From NCBI RefSeq assembly GCF_020509005.1, contig NC_063023.1:496001-560000 (forward strand): a stretch of DNA of 64,000 nucleotides, written 5' to 3'. How positions within the stretch are numbered: the first letter of the stretch is position 1; the number at the start of each line of letters is the position of its first letter. The notes under the pieces are model-generated. The model was not told the origin of the DNA. It did no database searches and saw nothing but the letters and a program-made list of their open reading frames with translations. Below, piece after piece: positions 21,677 to 31,383 of the stretch. This stretch comes from Fulvia fulva (Eukaryota; Ascomycota; Dothideomycetes; Mycosphaerellales; Mycosphaerellaceae). A program made the position numbers and the translations under genes.

Positions 21677-22039
21677 ATGGATATCGACCGGGATGTGCTG
21701 AATGTCGCGTGCCTGGTCTTGTCCATCGTCGGTATATCGCACAGTCGACTATTCGCCAGCACTCCCTGTTACTACCCCGATGGCAGCGACGCTCAATATT
21801 ACAGTCCTTGCAACCGCAGCTCGGAGATCAGCTTCTGTTGTAACAACGGGAATGCATGCCTGAGCAATGGTTCTTGCTTCCAAAAAGGGCCGGTTGGCTT
21901 CTGGGGTGGTAGGATTGGCAGAGGGAGCTGCACGGATCGGAGTTTTCGGATCTCAGCTGTCCATAATACTGTAAAGATGGTGAGACGACGGCATGATCAG
22001 TCAGACAGGAGCAGAACACCTAGTCAGTGCGGGAGATGA
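21677..22039 (+). CDS. Small Cys-rich secreted protein candidate, possibly truncated
   Basis: The frame from the ATG at 21677 gives 120 residues. It has a weak signal-peptide-like start (VLNVACLVLSIVGIS), then TPCYYPDGSDAQYYSPC, SFCCNNGNACLSNGSCF and RGSCTDRSF. This Cys pattern matches a widespread uncharacterised family of ascomycete extracellular or membrane-anchored proteins. Family members normally continue with more Cys residues and a membrane segment. Here the frame becomes basic and unstructured after RGSCTDRSF, so either an intron is missed (a GTAAAG lies at about 21970) or the gene is truncated. Function unknown. Confidence 0.4.
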   Translation: MDIDRDVLNVACLVLSIVGISHSRLFASTPCYYPDGSDAQYYSPCNRSSEISFCCNNGNACLSNGSCFQKGPVGFWGGRIGRGSCTDRSFRISAVHNTVKMVRRRHDQSDRSRTPSQCGR

Positions 22040-22140
22040 CACAAAGTGATCGCGCTCACGGACGTTGGAGTTGAATCACTTGTGTCTGGCATACACATCT
22101 CCGACTCCTCGTCCATGACACTCCTCCCTTGCCCCTTGCC

Positions 22141-22743
22141 TCACCTCCCGAAACCCTCCACATACCCCTTTAAATCCCTCGCTTGCTGCTCATGCCTTTC
22201 CTGCAACCACTCCCTCCCCACCACAAGCGCCAGTCCATGAATCCCATAAAACGTCTCCCAACTCACAAACCTCATCCTCCCCTCCCCCAAAGCCGTCAAC
22301 ACACTCGGATGCTCCGCACTTTCATACCCGACCCACGCCACCAGTGCTCTCCCCTCCCCATCTACATTCCGCTCCGTAAAGCTCAACCTCTCTACACTCG
22401 GCCCTGGCAATTCATCTGGAATCGGCGGGAACACGTTCTCGAATACCATCTTGGTCCCAATCGGAGGCGGGATTCGGTCGATGGAGTTGCCGGGCAAGGG
22501 GTGCACGTCTTGGACGAAGGTGTTCCAGGTGTGGTAGTTGCGGAAGTCGAGAAAGGTGGTGTAGACTGCTGGGACTGATGCCTGGATTTCGATTTCGGCG
22601 CAGACTGTGAAGATTGCGTCTTCGAGGCCGAAGGAAGGCGTGCCGATTATGGAGTTGTTGCAGCGGACGTCTAGGACTGATGAGGGACCGGAGCTGGTGG
22701 CGTCGCTTAGGCGTAGGAGGGAGGAAATTGGTGGGATGAGCAT
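22141..22743 (-). CDS. SRPBCC/START-like domain protein
   Basis: The protein has 200 residues. After a short N-terminus, the segment FTVCAEIEIQASVPAVYTTFLDFRNYHTWNTFVQDV (about 45-80) is the typical first strand and helix of SRPBCC proteins (polyketide cyclase/dehydrase-like lipid-binding fold). It is followed by GTKMVFENVFPP, a LSFTERN strand, and a final long helix (LALVVGREWLQERHEQQARDLKGYVEGF). These folds bind hydrophobic ligands; the ligand is unknown. No neighbour suggests a pathway. Single exon with normal codon use. Confidence 0.75.
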   Translation of the reverse strand: MLIPPISSLLRLSDATSSGPSSVLDVRCNNSIIGTPSFGLEDAIFTVCAEIEIQASVPAVYTTFLDFRNYHTWNTFVQDVHPLPGNSIDRIPPPIGTKMVFENVFPPIPDELPGPSVERLSFTERNVDGEGRALVAWVGYESAEHPSVLTALGEGRMRFVSWETFYGIHGLALVVGREWLQERHEQQARDLKGYVEGFGR

Positions 22744-23454
22744 GATGTGGGTAGTTTTGGATGGGATTGTCGTTGATCCTGGGATGAGGCTGTGATTATA
22801 AGACGATCCTGGTGTTTGCGAAGTCTGCGAAGTCGTTGGCTTTCCGATGATAGTACAATATCGTCAGCGCGCTGCTGTGATGTTAATGGTAGAACCGTCT
22901 GAGCTTCATTGAGGTTGTCTTATAGGTACGCGGCCGCTTTGTTCTTAGAGTTCAGAAGATGCTGGTCTTTGAGATTAGACTTGTGGTTGTGCCAAGCATG
23001 AAGAATCAGATATGACCATGGGTCGTGTAGCATAAGTTTGACATCAGCTGTCTCTCTTCTTTGTTTTCGTAGTGCAGGTGGCACGCCGTCTTGTGCCACG
23101 CCGCGGGAGGACAAGCAGCTGGATCGATCGATCGTGGTTGTGATGGACAGAATCAGTAATTTCGGGTTAGTCTCGGGGACAGGGAGATGCGAAAGGGATA
23201 TCAGGCAACCAGGCATCATTTTCACTCCTTGTGGAAAAGGTCAACCTCCTACTCCTCGTCTTCTCGACCCTACACCGTCGAAGCGTGCTCGCAAACGCCG
23301 GTCTCCTAGTCTTACAAGGCTTGACCGCCACAACACTCATATACACCCAAGCAGCCATATCATAGAAGTCCCAACCCTATGTACACATGCATCAATTGCA
23401 GCGATGCGACGACTTCCCGCTTGGTGGATCCAGGACTATATGATCGTTGACTCT
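22744..23454. other. Intergenic region, no gene supported
   Basis: About 710 bases lie between two minus-strand genes. An open frame on the plus strand (23038-23475) has no domain and runs into the end of the next gene; I consider it chance. Confidence 0.45.
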
Positions 23455-26376
23455 CTACTGCGTGACCATGAATGAGTCTTTCGTTAGTTGCAGAACACTC
23501 TCCAAGTGCTGTCGCATATTGTGGATCTGGTAGGGCTCATAGTGGCTGTTCGGATGAGGCTTATGGAGCACGACATTACGATCCCAGGTCACGCCCTTCA
23601 CAGGTGTGAACGTCACGCGTGATCCTTCTGCTGCTGAGTGGTTAAAGCCAAGAAAGTGCATGAAATGAAGCACGTCTGTCCAGGGAAGAGACCCTGCTTG
23701 GCGAGGACCGGTGATTCTGTAGAGAGTGTCTGCAGTCTCGAACGATCTTCTGTCCAAATCGACTCTTGGCACTGGTTGCACGTCAAATTGCGCTGCCTCT
23801 GCTGGTGCTTGTGCTGCTGGTGGTTGATCTGCAAGACGTGTTAGCTGAGATTGGCATCCACCATGATGCCTAGCCTTACCTGCAGCTTGCGGAGCGCCCG
23901 GGTCTTTCTGCCTTTTTCTGGGCTTTGCATTAACGATGGCAGCAGGGTATTCGATCCTGCCAGATGTTCGCGGTGGGTTGTGGACAACTCCACCACCTCC
24001 GGGTCGCGGCATCTGGGTTGAAGGATGATCAACGTCCCAAGCCGGCGAATTACTGGAAGGCCATGCTTGCAGGATCTTGTCGATCGTATCCTTCATGCCC
24101 TCGTCAAGGTGGATTGCAGCGGAGTAGAAAAGCCTGATCCGCCTCCATTTCTCAGCCACTTGGTCCTCAATGGAGATGATTTTTTGTCGTGCTTGTCTGT
24201 CCTCTACGCGGGATGCCGAGACGTATTGCGTGTGTAAGTCCTTGATCATCAATGATGGATCGTCAAGCAGGATATTCCCAATTGGAGGAATGAAAGCATC
24301 GATCGAAGTCTCCAAGCTGTCTACAGCCGCCACGGCGTTTGGCCAATTAGCTTTCCACATCACGCAGTGCGGTAACAATGTGTCCAGATTGTAGTACAGC
24401 TTGCAAGCAGCGGCCATTTCGATGATTTTTGCCTTCGTCCAATCGCTAATACAGTCTTTCACTGGACCAATATTGTCCAAAAGACACTGCACTTGATCAA
24501 CTGTTCGCCTATATCCTGCGTGTGTGAGCGGGTTCTGTTGCACGAGAAGTTGTAACGACTTGAAGGCGCAAAGCTCGTCGTTGTTCATGGTCTTTCTAGG
24601 GCTGAGTGTAGGTAGAGACAAGGGTTGGTCTAAAGTCTCTTCCTCCTCGGACAGAAGAAGCTTTTTACTGGTGACGAAGTGTTTGTGCATCGTAGGCGAC
24701 ATCGGGAAGCCCTCAGATATCAAGCGTTGGTCCCGCTCCATGATGCGTAGTAGGTGACACTGCAGCAGGCAAAACTCTTTCTGTGCCTCTGCGCTCAGCG
24801 ATGCGGCGGTGTCATGAAGAGCAACTCCGGCACATAGCTCTGCAAGCCTCTCAAGGCTCGCTTCGGTCTTTCGCCAGAAGAAAATTGAGAAATATGCTTG
24901 CTTGATCGTTTCCTTCGAAGCTGCAATACCCTTCACGACTTTGCTCCGTTTCTGCTCGCTCAATCCAGAGACCTCACGTTTGGCCTCTAAGCGCGTCTCT
25001 TCAGAATTCTCAGCATGATTGCCGGCGGTGTCGGGCAAATGATTCGCCCATGTCTGCGCTTCGGCGATCAGATATCTACTGCCGCCATGCAGTTGCCCCA
25101 AGTGATCTTCAGCTTCGGTTACTTTCACCTGTACAAGACGTAACAGCTCGTGGAAGTTGAGCTGACCAGGAACTTTGTAGGAAGCGTCCCGCTCCAGCGT
25201 TGTGACTTGCGGTGGATCTTCCCTGTATGTGACCAGGTAGAGATTCGTGGCACCTTGTGGTCGAGCCTCGAGACTGCCCACCATCAGCTGGCCTTGCGAT
25301 AGACCAGTATTTTGCAGCAGTCCATAGCGAAGTCTTTCGCAACCTAACAGGATGTACGCGGTATTCTCGAGAAGTCGAATTCCGCTGATGGGGTTGAGCA
25401 CGTACAGATCATCGCTACGCAACTTCCAGAACTTCGCAAGTGCACCAAATCTGTTCGCACTCTCGTCGCCGAAGACCATGCAGGTGCCCACAAGGGCTTT
25501 CGGCACGTGGTGATTTGAGGCATTGTTGTCCATTTGAGCCAAGTCGAACGGCACAAATCTCGAAAGAGGATATTTCGCACGATCTCTGGCCAATACCAAA
25601 GCAGTATCGAACCTGCACAAGTCCTCGAGGTTGATTTGTGGCGTCTCGTACGCCACACGTGTGTGCTTCGCTTTCTTGTTGTCGCTTCGCAGTGGTTTCT
25701 GAACGTCGAGGAAATCTGGTCGGTGATACTTGGATATGGCCGGGAATGCACTTTTCAGGAGTGGCGCCCTCTCTGTCGGTGCAAGAGCACCCCACTGAGT
25801 CTTCAGTTCTGGCCCCAGTGACTTGAAAGCTGCTCTGATGTACTGGCGATGCGCGCGAATGTTTCGCACTTTATCGCTGCTTAGCTGCACGCAGCGCGAC
25901 GACGACACAAGTGACAAGGCAGAGATGCCAAGTCTTTGCCGCTCTTCGCACGACTGGCAAGAGCATTCTCCGTCCTTCTGAGAGACATCAACGTCGGTAT
26001 AAGTGTATCCAAAATGAGCGACGCAGCTCTCACGCCACAGCATGCGGCGCCAATATTCGTATACTGCCACAACGGCTGCGAAGATTCCGAACAGTAGTGC
26101 TCCACGGATGAGCGGATCTTCGACATAGAATGGACTGTTCTTCATCTCTAGCAGCAACGCGAAATCCCTGTATCGGTCGACTATTGTGAAACACAAGGAG
26201 AAAATCACCGCCCAGGAGAACACTGGGAGTTCAACTTGATGCCAAACACCCACATGCTTTCGCGCATCGATAGCAAGAGGCATTGTAGACTTTTGAGCAG
26301 ATCCTTGGACGAGTACGGCAAGAGACGAAAGCGCTGTTCCTCCGCTTTTGTACGTATCACAGCAAACCTCGCACAA
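23455..26376 (-). CDS. 'ipa'-family fungal protein with N-terminal membrane segments
   Basis: This is a large protein of 973 codons if read straight through. Features from the N-terminus are two hydrophobic helices (about 52-70 and 89-108), a region ending in a TERAPLLKSAFPAISKYHRPDF phrase, a RFDTALVLARDRAKYPLSRF block, and a long helical middle. A C-terminal domain (about 875-965) contains RRSFETADTLYRITGP..W, FLGF and HKPHPNSHYEP. These blocks resemble fungal proteins annotated as 'ipa protein'; the C-terminal part looks like a small alpha/beta fold of the HicA kind, which is inference. The frame contains a perfect 51-nt intron (see 23829-23879), so the spliced product is about 956 residues. 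Cellular function is unknown. The start is uncertain, since a different frame just upstream is also open. Confidence 0.65.
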   Translation of the reverse strand: MCEVCCDTYKSGGTALSSLAVLVQGSAQKSTMPLAIDARKHVGVWHQVELPVFSWAVIFSLCFTIVDRYRDFALLLEMKNSPFYVEDPLIRGALLFGIFAAVVAVYEYWRRMLWRESCVAHFGYTYTDVDVSQKDGECSCQSCEERQRLGISALSLVSSSRCVQLSSDKVRNIRAHRQYIRAAFKSLGPELKTQWGALAPTERAPLLKSAFPAISKYHRPDFLDVQKPLRSDNKKAKHTRVAYETPQINLEDLCRFDTALVLARDRAKYPLSRFVPFDLAQMDNNASNHHVPKALVGTCMVFGDESANRFGALAKFWKLRSDDLYVLNPISGIRLLENTAYILLGCERLRYGLLQNTGLSQGQLMVGSLEARPQGATNLYLVTYREDPPQVTTLERDASYKVPGQLNFHELLRLVQVKVTEAEDHLGQLHGGSRYLIAEAQTWANHLPDTAGNHAENSEETRLEAKREVSGLSEQKRSKVVKGIAASKETIKQAYFSIFFWRKTEASLERLAELCAGVALHDTAASLSAEAQKEFCLLQCHLLRIMERDQRLISEGFPMSPTMHKHFVTSKKLLLSEEEETLDQPLSLPTLSPRKTMNNDELCAFKSLQLLVQQNPLTHAGYRRTVDQVQCLLDNIGPVKDCISDWTKAKIIEMAAACKLYYNLDTLLPHCVMWKANWPNAVAAVDSLETSIDAFIPPIGNILLDDPSLMIKDLHTQYVSASRVEDRQARQKIISIEDQVAEKWRRIRLFYSAAIHLDEGMKDTIDKILQAWPSSNSPAWDVDHPSTQMPRPGGGGVVHNPPRTSGRIEYPAAIVNAKPRKRQKDPGAPQAAGKARHHGGCQSQLTRLADQPPAAQAPAEAAQFDVQPVPRVDLDRRSFETADTLYRITGPRQAGSLPWTDVLHFMHFLGFNHSAAEGSRVTFTPVKGVTWDRNVVLHKPHPNSHYEPYQIHNMRQHLESVLQLTKDSFMVTQ
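23829..23879 (-). other. 51-nt intron, in frame and without stop, in the ipa-family gene
   Basis: On the minus strand the donor is GTAAGG after GCTGCAG, an internal CAGCTAAC branch site follows, and the acceptor is TTGCAG. Its length is a multiple of three and it has no stop, so the unspliced frame stays open and hides it. Splicing removes 17 residues (KARHHGGCQ... region) that sit in a low-complexity linker. Confidence 0.7.
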
Positions 26377-26705
26377 TGCGAGCCGCAGGCATCAGAGACC
26401 GCAATACAGGAGGCCACCCTCTCAAACAATAGCGACCTGCGCGCAAGCTTCGTGCAGGCGCTAGCAAGCGAAGGCTTGTTGGTCTCCCGACTTCCATTGT
26501 GATACTTTGGTGATCGAAGCCTGCCAGAAAGCTCTGTAAAAACCGGACCAGCAGCCTTCAAGCGTAATGAGACATCAGCTACGATAGAGCCCATGGCGTG
26601 CAGATCCTGTCTGTTGGCTTCCGACCATGGTCGAGTAAAGGTTCTCTGAAGGACCCCGGCGAGTTCTGTCGCCACGCTGTGAAAGTCGCGGGTTCTTCTG
26701 TCCAT
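26377..26705 (-). other. Open frame upstream of the ipa-family gene, possible 5' exon
   Basis: From the ATG at 26705, a different minus-strand frame is open for 166 codons and overlaps the ipa-family start to 26205. The sequence (MDRRTRDFHSVATELAGVLQ...) is not obviously a shadow and could be a first exon joined by an intron near 26380-26250. I tried the GTACAA donor near 26353, but it does not join in phase. It is left as a possibility only. Confidence 0.25.
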
Positions 26706-27156
26706 GTTTGGCCATCATGTGATCGTTATGTCAATGGTGTTGTGTCCACTAGGTGATGAAGTTCGTCCACGTGAAATGACGAGTAGCTGTCGACGATCGT
26801 ATCGAAGGCGTCAACACACAGCTTCAGTCTATGACGTCTGTACCAACACTTCCACCTGAGAAGGGGCTGTCAGGATCTATTCCATACTGTATCATCTGCT
26901 GTCTAGATCTAATACGAACGCTTGCGACGTCGTGAAGGGTATCAGCAAAGTACATTACTCCATATGCGTGAAAACCATCAAAGATGCTTTTCCACACATG
27001 CCGCCGCTATGCTCCTCAAGAACCCATATCCCAACGCCATCCCCGCTCGCTATAACGCAGGAGTGTAAATTTCAAAAGGTAGTTGAGCCGAGTCCTGCAT
27101 CTGCATCCAAGATCCAGATATCTGAGTGGTGTGGTGTTGTTGAAACCCGTCCTCCT
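26706..27156. other. Intergenic region, nothing recognised
   Basis: About 450 bases between two minus-strand genes. There is no supported gene; it should include the promoter of the upstream locus. Confidence 0.4.
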
Positions 27157-27717
27157 CTACACTCCCATCGCTCTCTTCTTCCTCTCTTCAGCGAAGACTT
27201 CTCGACTTATTGCTAGCACTCTCTCAAACCCTTCTCGTCCTTTCACTGCATTCGCCTTGAATCTTTCGACCGAGAATTCCTCAATGCTGTTCTTGATCTT
27301 CTGCCACCCGCCACACAGCGCAATGATCTTCGCATGCTGCTCAAACACAGTCTTCCCCGGACCCTTCCCGGGTCGATATACACACGTCTCCTGCACGCTC
27401 AACAGCTCACTAAACGTCATATTCTGACTACACATCGTGACCTTCTTCGCTTTGGGATCCACATACGACACCTCATAGACATACGACGTGTCCCCGGCGC
27501 CCAGGAAGCGCTTCACCCATTGTGGAGCGGACTGATGGCATGTTATAAGCCGTTCGGTGCGGAGGATGCCGGTGGATGGGTGGATGGAGCGGGAGAGGGT
27601 GTCGACGCCCAGGACATGCTCGGCTTTGTCGTTCCATTGGGAGTATTTTCGCCAGTTGTTGGTGGAGACTTCTTCCCAGGAGTATTCGAATTGGTGTTCG
27701 GAGGAGAAGAACTTCAT
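27157..27717 (-). CDS. UPS2: PRELI/MSF1 domain protein, Ups2-like
   Basis: The protein has 186 residues and is almost entirely one PRELI/MSF1 domain. Starting at MKFFSSEHQFEYSWEEVSTNNWRKY (ATG at 27717) it follows the Ups2 pattern: HVLGVDTLSR, RTERLITCHQSAPQWVKRFLG, YEVSYVDPKAKKVTMCSQNMTF, and a C-terminal amphipathic helix (EEFSVERFKANAVKGREGFERVL). The strong ERLIT and NMTF phrases favour Ups2 over Ups1. Ups proteins work with Mdm35 in the mitochondrial intermembrane space as lipid shuttles; Ups2 moves phosphatidylserine towards the inner membrane. A longer in-frame start at 27783 adds Arg/Pro/Ser residues and is rejected. Single exon. Confidence 0.85.
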   Translation of the reverse strand: MKFFSSEHQFEYSWEEVSTNNWRKYSQWNDKAEHVLGVDTLSRSIHPSTGILRTERLITCHQSAPQWVKRFLGAGDTSYVYEVSYVDPKAKKVTMCSQNMTFSELLSVQETCVYRPGKGPGKTVFEQHAKIIALCGGWQKIKNSIEEFSVERFKANAVKGREGFERVLAISREVFAEERKKRAMGV

Positions 27718-28556
27718 GGCGAGGGTGTACCGTGTGGTCGTGCTGCGGCGCGGCGAGCGCGGTGGAGATCGAGGACGCGGCAAAATTTGGGTGGGAGCTC
27801 TCTCGCGAGGCTTTTCACGTGGGAGGCGAGACGAAGCGCGTGGCGTGTGTCGTGTGTCGTTTCTTTGTTTGGTGCTTTGGGTGGAGGACCGTCGTTAAGT
27901 CGTGCACGTCGTGAAAAGAGCGTGTCAGAGTGAACAGTCAGAGGTGAGGGAAATGTTGGCGGCCGTTTCTTTGATTTTCCACGGGAGCACAGACCCGAAG
28001 CCGGATTGTTCTCGTCGCAGGGGTTCACAAGGGCACAAGGTTCTTCTCCGCCAAGCTGGACCGATGGAGCGGCTATGGTCCTATGGAGATCCGAACCGGT
28101 AAAAGTGGGCCCTGCCGAGGATGCGCGGGATATGATATATCATATCGCGAGACTTCACGTGTTATTTGCACACACGACACATTCGCCTCCACACTCCCCA
28201 CAGCCCTATGCTCGCAAGCAGTCGATGAAGTCAGCGATGGTGATGACCATGGGCAACATATCTTGTCACGAGCTCGTATGTCTGATACAAACGAGGTTGG
28301 GCCTCAGATGATGTCGATGAGGCATGCACGATTGCTGACCATGTGAGCACCCGTGCAGATCCTTCTCCGCACCAGTGCACGTAGCGCTGATGACGATGAA
28401 AAATCATAGATGCGCTCGGTATCATCGAGTGCGAAGATAAGAAACCACCCGTCTCAATGCCTCCCAAGAGGCTGCTTCTCGAGCATGGACCCGTGTCTCG
28501 CAAGGCACAGTCGCAAGGATGAGTTCCTAGTAGTTAGCAGAGGCCCTCCGAGACAG

Positions 28557-28690
28557 ATCTGAGATCTGCTGGCCTTGCTCGCGGCAACCACTCTACCTCG
28601 CAAGAGCCCAGTCTGATAGAGCTGAGGGTGCAAGGCTGCCTACTACACCCAACCTATTACCGGGCAACATGCAGATGAGTGTTGGAGTGA
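28557..28690 (+). repeat. Diverged direct repeat, copy A
   Basis: This aligns by eye with 28774-28909 over its full length with substitutions and a few small gaps. Shared landmarks are ATCTGC.GGCCT, GGCAAC, the ten-base CTACTACACCC and the closing TGAGTGTTGGAGTG. Neither copy looks like a transposon end. Confidence 0.6.
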
Positions 28691-28773
28691 TTGCCGCAGC
28701 TGGAGAGTACCACCTTTTTCTTTATCACCGCTTGGAGCGTTATCTCCACCGACAATGAGGCCAAGTAGCACAA

Positions 28774-28909
28774 ATCTGGGATCTGCAGGCCTGGTCGTGG
28801 CAACACTCTCACTCGCGAACCGCGTGGTCTACGGAGCTGTGGAATGCAAGGGTACCTACTACACCCATTCCACTACCTAGGCGTCAAGCATGTTGAGTGT
28901 TGGAGTGTT
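28774..28909 (+). repeat. Diverged direct repeat, copy B
   Basis: Partner of the repeat at 28557-28690, about 84 bases downstream of it. It carries the same ordered landmarks, ending with TGAGTGTTGGAGTG just before the next locus. The extent of divergence suggests an old local duplication. Confidence 0.6.
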
Positions 28910-28992
28910 GCTCACGACGAGTCGGAGGCCGGGGGTGGTCGTGGATGTTGGGCGAGTCGGTGTGTGGTGGGAAGAGAGAGAAACAAGGGAAG

Positions 28993-29570
28993 ATGGAAAG
29001 AGGTAGAAGGGTCGAGGCTAAGTCGCCTGACAATTGCTGGTACATCGCACAGGTCATCCACTTGCAGCTCGATCCGAAGACAGGAGATCTCGTGAAAGTG
29101 CAGGTCGAGTACCTGAATGCATATCTCGATAGCCAAGGCGAAAAGCAACATCTTCGAAAACACTGCAAGCTTAACGAGGTCAAACTTATGACTGGACTTA
29201 CATCGCCATGCATGCGAGACTGCCACGGCATACCATACTACGCTGGGACACCTCAGGTGAAGTCGGATGGCAAGATGAAGAAGAAACTCGGCGAGCGCGT
29301 CGATCAGAAGGTGAAGACGAAAGCAGATGTCAAGGCATGGTATGAGGAGCAACTCACCATCGAAGGTCAAACTCGTCACTACGCAAAAGAGGATGCACTA
29401 CTCAAAGCGCCGACACGGACACGAGAAGAGGAGGAATTCCTGGTGTTCCGGAGCGAGTGCCACGCAGCCCATCAGCAAGCTGGTAACTTTGTGCACAGTC
29501 TCGCAAAGGCCAATCTGGATGGGGAAGCATTCTTGCAGCAACCTGAGCTACTGCGACAAGTGCAGCTATG
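28993..29570 (+). CDS. Hypothetical protein, first part of an unresolved locus
   Basis: The frame from the ATG at 28993 (MERGRRVEAKSPDNCWYIAQ) is open for 192 residues. It is rich in charged residues, including a KKKLGERVDQKVKTKADVKAWYEEQ helical stretch and TRTREEEEFLVF. I do not recognise a family. The frame ends at 29568-29570, while the frame one base on remains open to 30112. The locus may be two exons, or it may be frameshifted. No good donor/acceptor pair joining the frames in phase was found by eye; the GTAACT at 29483 is the best donor candidate. Confidence 0.4.
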
Positions 29571-29572
29571 AC

Positions 29573-30112
29573 AGGCACTTCACTTCCACCAGGTCGGGCT
29601 TCTGCGGAGATTGGCGACGCTTGATGATTCTGCACAACAACATCCTCAACGTAAACAATGGCAGCCCCCGCATTGTCGATTATCCTCCTACATGGCCAGT
29701 ACCTGGGGTAACAAGCTCGCGACCGGCGTCGCAGGGCACGAAGCCACCAGCTGGACCATCTGGTCGAGCAAGCGACGCCACTACAAAGAGGAAGCCAAGC
29801 GACAACACCCAAGCAAGCACCGGGCAGACTGGAGTACCACCAGCCGCTAAGCGGCAGAGAAAGAGCAAAGCGATAGAGCACCCTAAAACAGATGATCTCA
29901 ATGGCTCAACTGTACTCACGGTGTCGGCTGATAAGCCAGCTCTGGACACGACAGACCCATATCTGGCAGAGTTCATCTCGGCGCTGACGCACGATTTCAA
30001 GCAGTCGCAGGACTATCTGCATATCCCGGCAGAAGACTGCAAGAAGAGGCTCCAGAACGAGAGAGACTACAATCTAAGAGCTTTGAACATGCTTGGACAA
30101 ACGCAGCCCTAG
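29573..30112 (+). CDS. Hypothetical protein, second part of the locus
   Basis: This 179-codon open stretch lies in a different phase from the upstream part. It begins with DRHFTST and contains a Ser/Thr/Pro/Lys-rich region with a nuclear-localisation-like AAKRQRKSK at about 29849. It ends in an acidic then helical C-terminus (DPYLAEFISALTHDFKQSQDYLHIP...). No start codon is obvious near its 5' end, so it is likely a downstream exon or a frameshifted remnant of the preceding frame. Function unknown. Confidence 0.35.
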   Translation, partial: RHFTSTRSGFCGDWRRLMILHNNILNVNNGSPRIVDYPPTWPVPGVTSSRPASQGTKPPAGPSGRASDATTKRKPSDNTQASTGQTGVPPAAKRQRKSKAIEHPKTDDLNGSTVLTVSADKPALDTTDPYLAEFISALTHDFKQSQDYLHIPAEDCKKRLQNERDYNLRALNMLGQTQP

Positions 30113-30363
30113 CTCACAACGCTAGGATCTCTCCATCCAGTCTCCATTGTCTGATCATACCACCTCACTGGCACGACGCCCTAGTTGCCGCCGACATAGC
30201 TGCACAGCGGTCGCAGGGAAGCTCAGATGCCTCTGTCGCACCACTATCACCCCCAGTTCGAGACCACACTCTCACTAGCAGCCTCACACCCGTTCTAAAG
30301 GACCTCTTCCAGCATCCTGCCAGATACCTACGTCGCGCGCCCAGCCAGCGCAAGATCAACCTG

Positions 30364-30708
30364 ATGGACTGGCGTACTCAGCACGCGGCCGAAGTAGCAG
30401 AGAACAACTGCACCCCTGATGAGATCACGCTTTTCCGCTTCTACTGGACTCAGGTCGCCCGTACGCACTGGCTGTACACACTGAACGGCGACACTGCGCA
30501 CGCGATCGACGAAGGCTATGCCAAAGCATTGGACGACTACAGACCTACACCCTTGCGTAAGTCGACCGGGGATATCAGTATTGGGGAGTTTGTGGCTGCT
30601 GGACATCCGGTCTGCGAAGGCTGTGGCGTGCTGCTTTGCTCCTACACACGTCTTTCGCGCGGTGTTTGCGTGGCGTGCGAGGGTATGGGGTCAAGTCAAG
30701 CAGCGTGA
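30364..30708 (+). CDS. Hypothetical protein with a C-terminal four-Cys motif
   Basis: From the ATG at 30364, 114 residues. The same frame is open without an ATG back to about 30106, giving readable text (LTPVLKDLFQHPARYLRRAPSQ), so this may be the last exon of the preceding locus. The C-terminus has CEGCGVLLCSYTRLSRGVCVAC, two CxxC pairs that could bind zinc. No family is recognised. Expression and gene boundaries are uncertain. Confidence 0.35.
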   Translation: MDWRTQHAAEVAENNCTPDEITLFRFYWTQVARTHWLYTLNGDTAHAIDEGYAKALDDYRPTPLRKSTGDISIGEFVAAGHPVCEGCGVLLCSYTRLSRGVCVACEGMGSSQAA

Positions 30709-31383
30709 GAGTGCCCCGGCAGATGAAGAGGACGCTGTGGAAGGTATGGAAGGTGTTGGTGCGAGCGGAGAGCGATGGCGCGCATCGTGAAGCTGAAGGA
30801 CATGCTTGAAGGCAAGCTGTAGATGTGCAGGGCTTTGACTAAGGAGCGTGCACTGTTCGCATGACTTCGAGCATTCATGGCAAGAAAGAGATTAAATTGC
30901 ACTATGCCACGAGTCAGAGCTGCTGTGGCCATTCCGCGAAATACCAAGCCTGTTGCGTAGCAAGCACGTAAAAAGTGGCCTAAGGTCACACCCATCTGTG
31001 CGTCTGTACCCAAAGCTGCAGACTACCATAAGACGCATTCGCATAAGGATGCATTCAAACGCCAGTACAGACAGTCTCACCATCACATGCTCTCCTCCAC
31101 GGCAATGCCTCAGCAGCACCAACGTGCGAGACCGCGCCCATGCGGATTCGAGATCATTCACCGCCAAGCTCGCATAGACTCGTGATTGTCAACCACCTCG
31201 CGTGATGTTCAAAGGACTGTTTGTCTTAACTTGACAAAGGGCAAAACATCTGCGCTGCTAGAAATTGACACGCCTTATCACACACTACAATCTGAATCAG
31301 AAGCCAACGTGTCAATCGTCACGAAAGCACTCTGGTTCATTATTGTCCTGTAGACGTCCACTGCGACTCCAGTCTTCATCTCC
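30709..31383. other. Intergenic region, nothing recognised
   Basis: About 675 bases with ordinary composition. Open frames are short and unsupported. Confidence 0.4.

Larger units (their letters stand above)
27718..28992. other. 1.3-kb intergenic region with a diverged direct duplication
   Basis: This region lies between UPS2 (-) and a hypothetical locus (+). Open frames on both strands have no recognisable domain. The notable content is a diverged pair of about 135-bp direct repeats (28557-28690 and 28774-28909). One copy holds a 41-codon frame starting at 28755 whose translation has a hydrophobic N-terminus (LVVATLSLA); I do not call it a gene. Confidence 0.45.

Noticed and set aside
26250..26376. 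Intron with GTACAA donor (near 26353) joining the upstream frame to the ipa-family frame
   Set aside because: The nearest plausible AG acceptor does not restore phase, so the join was not adopted.
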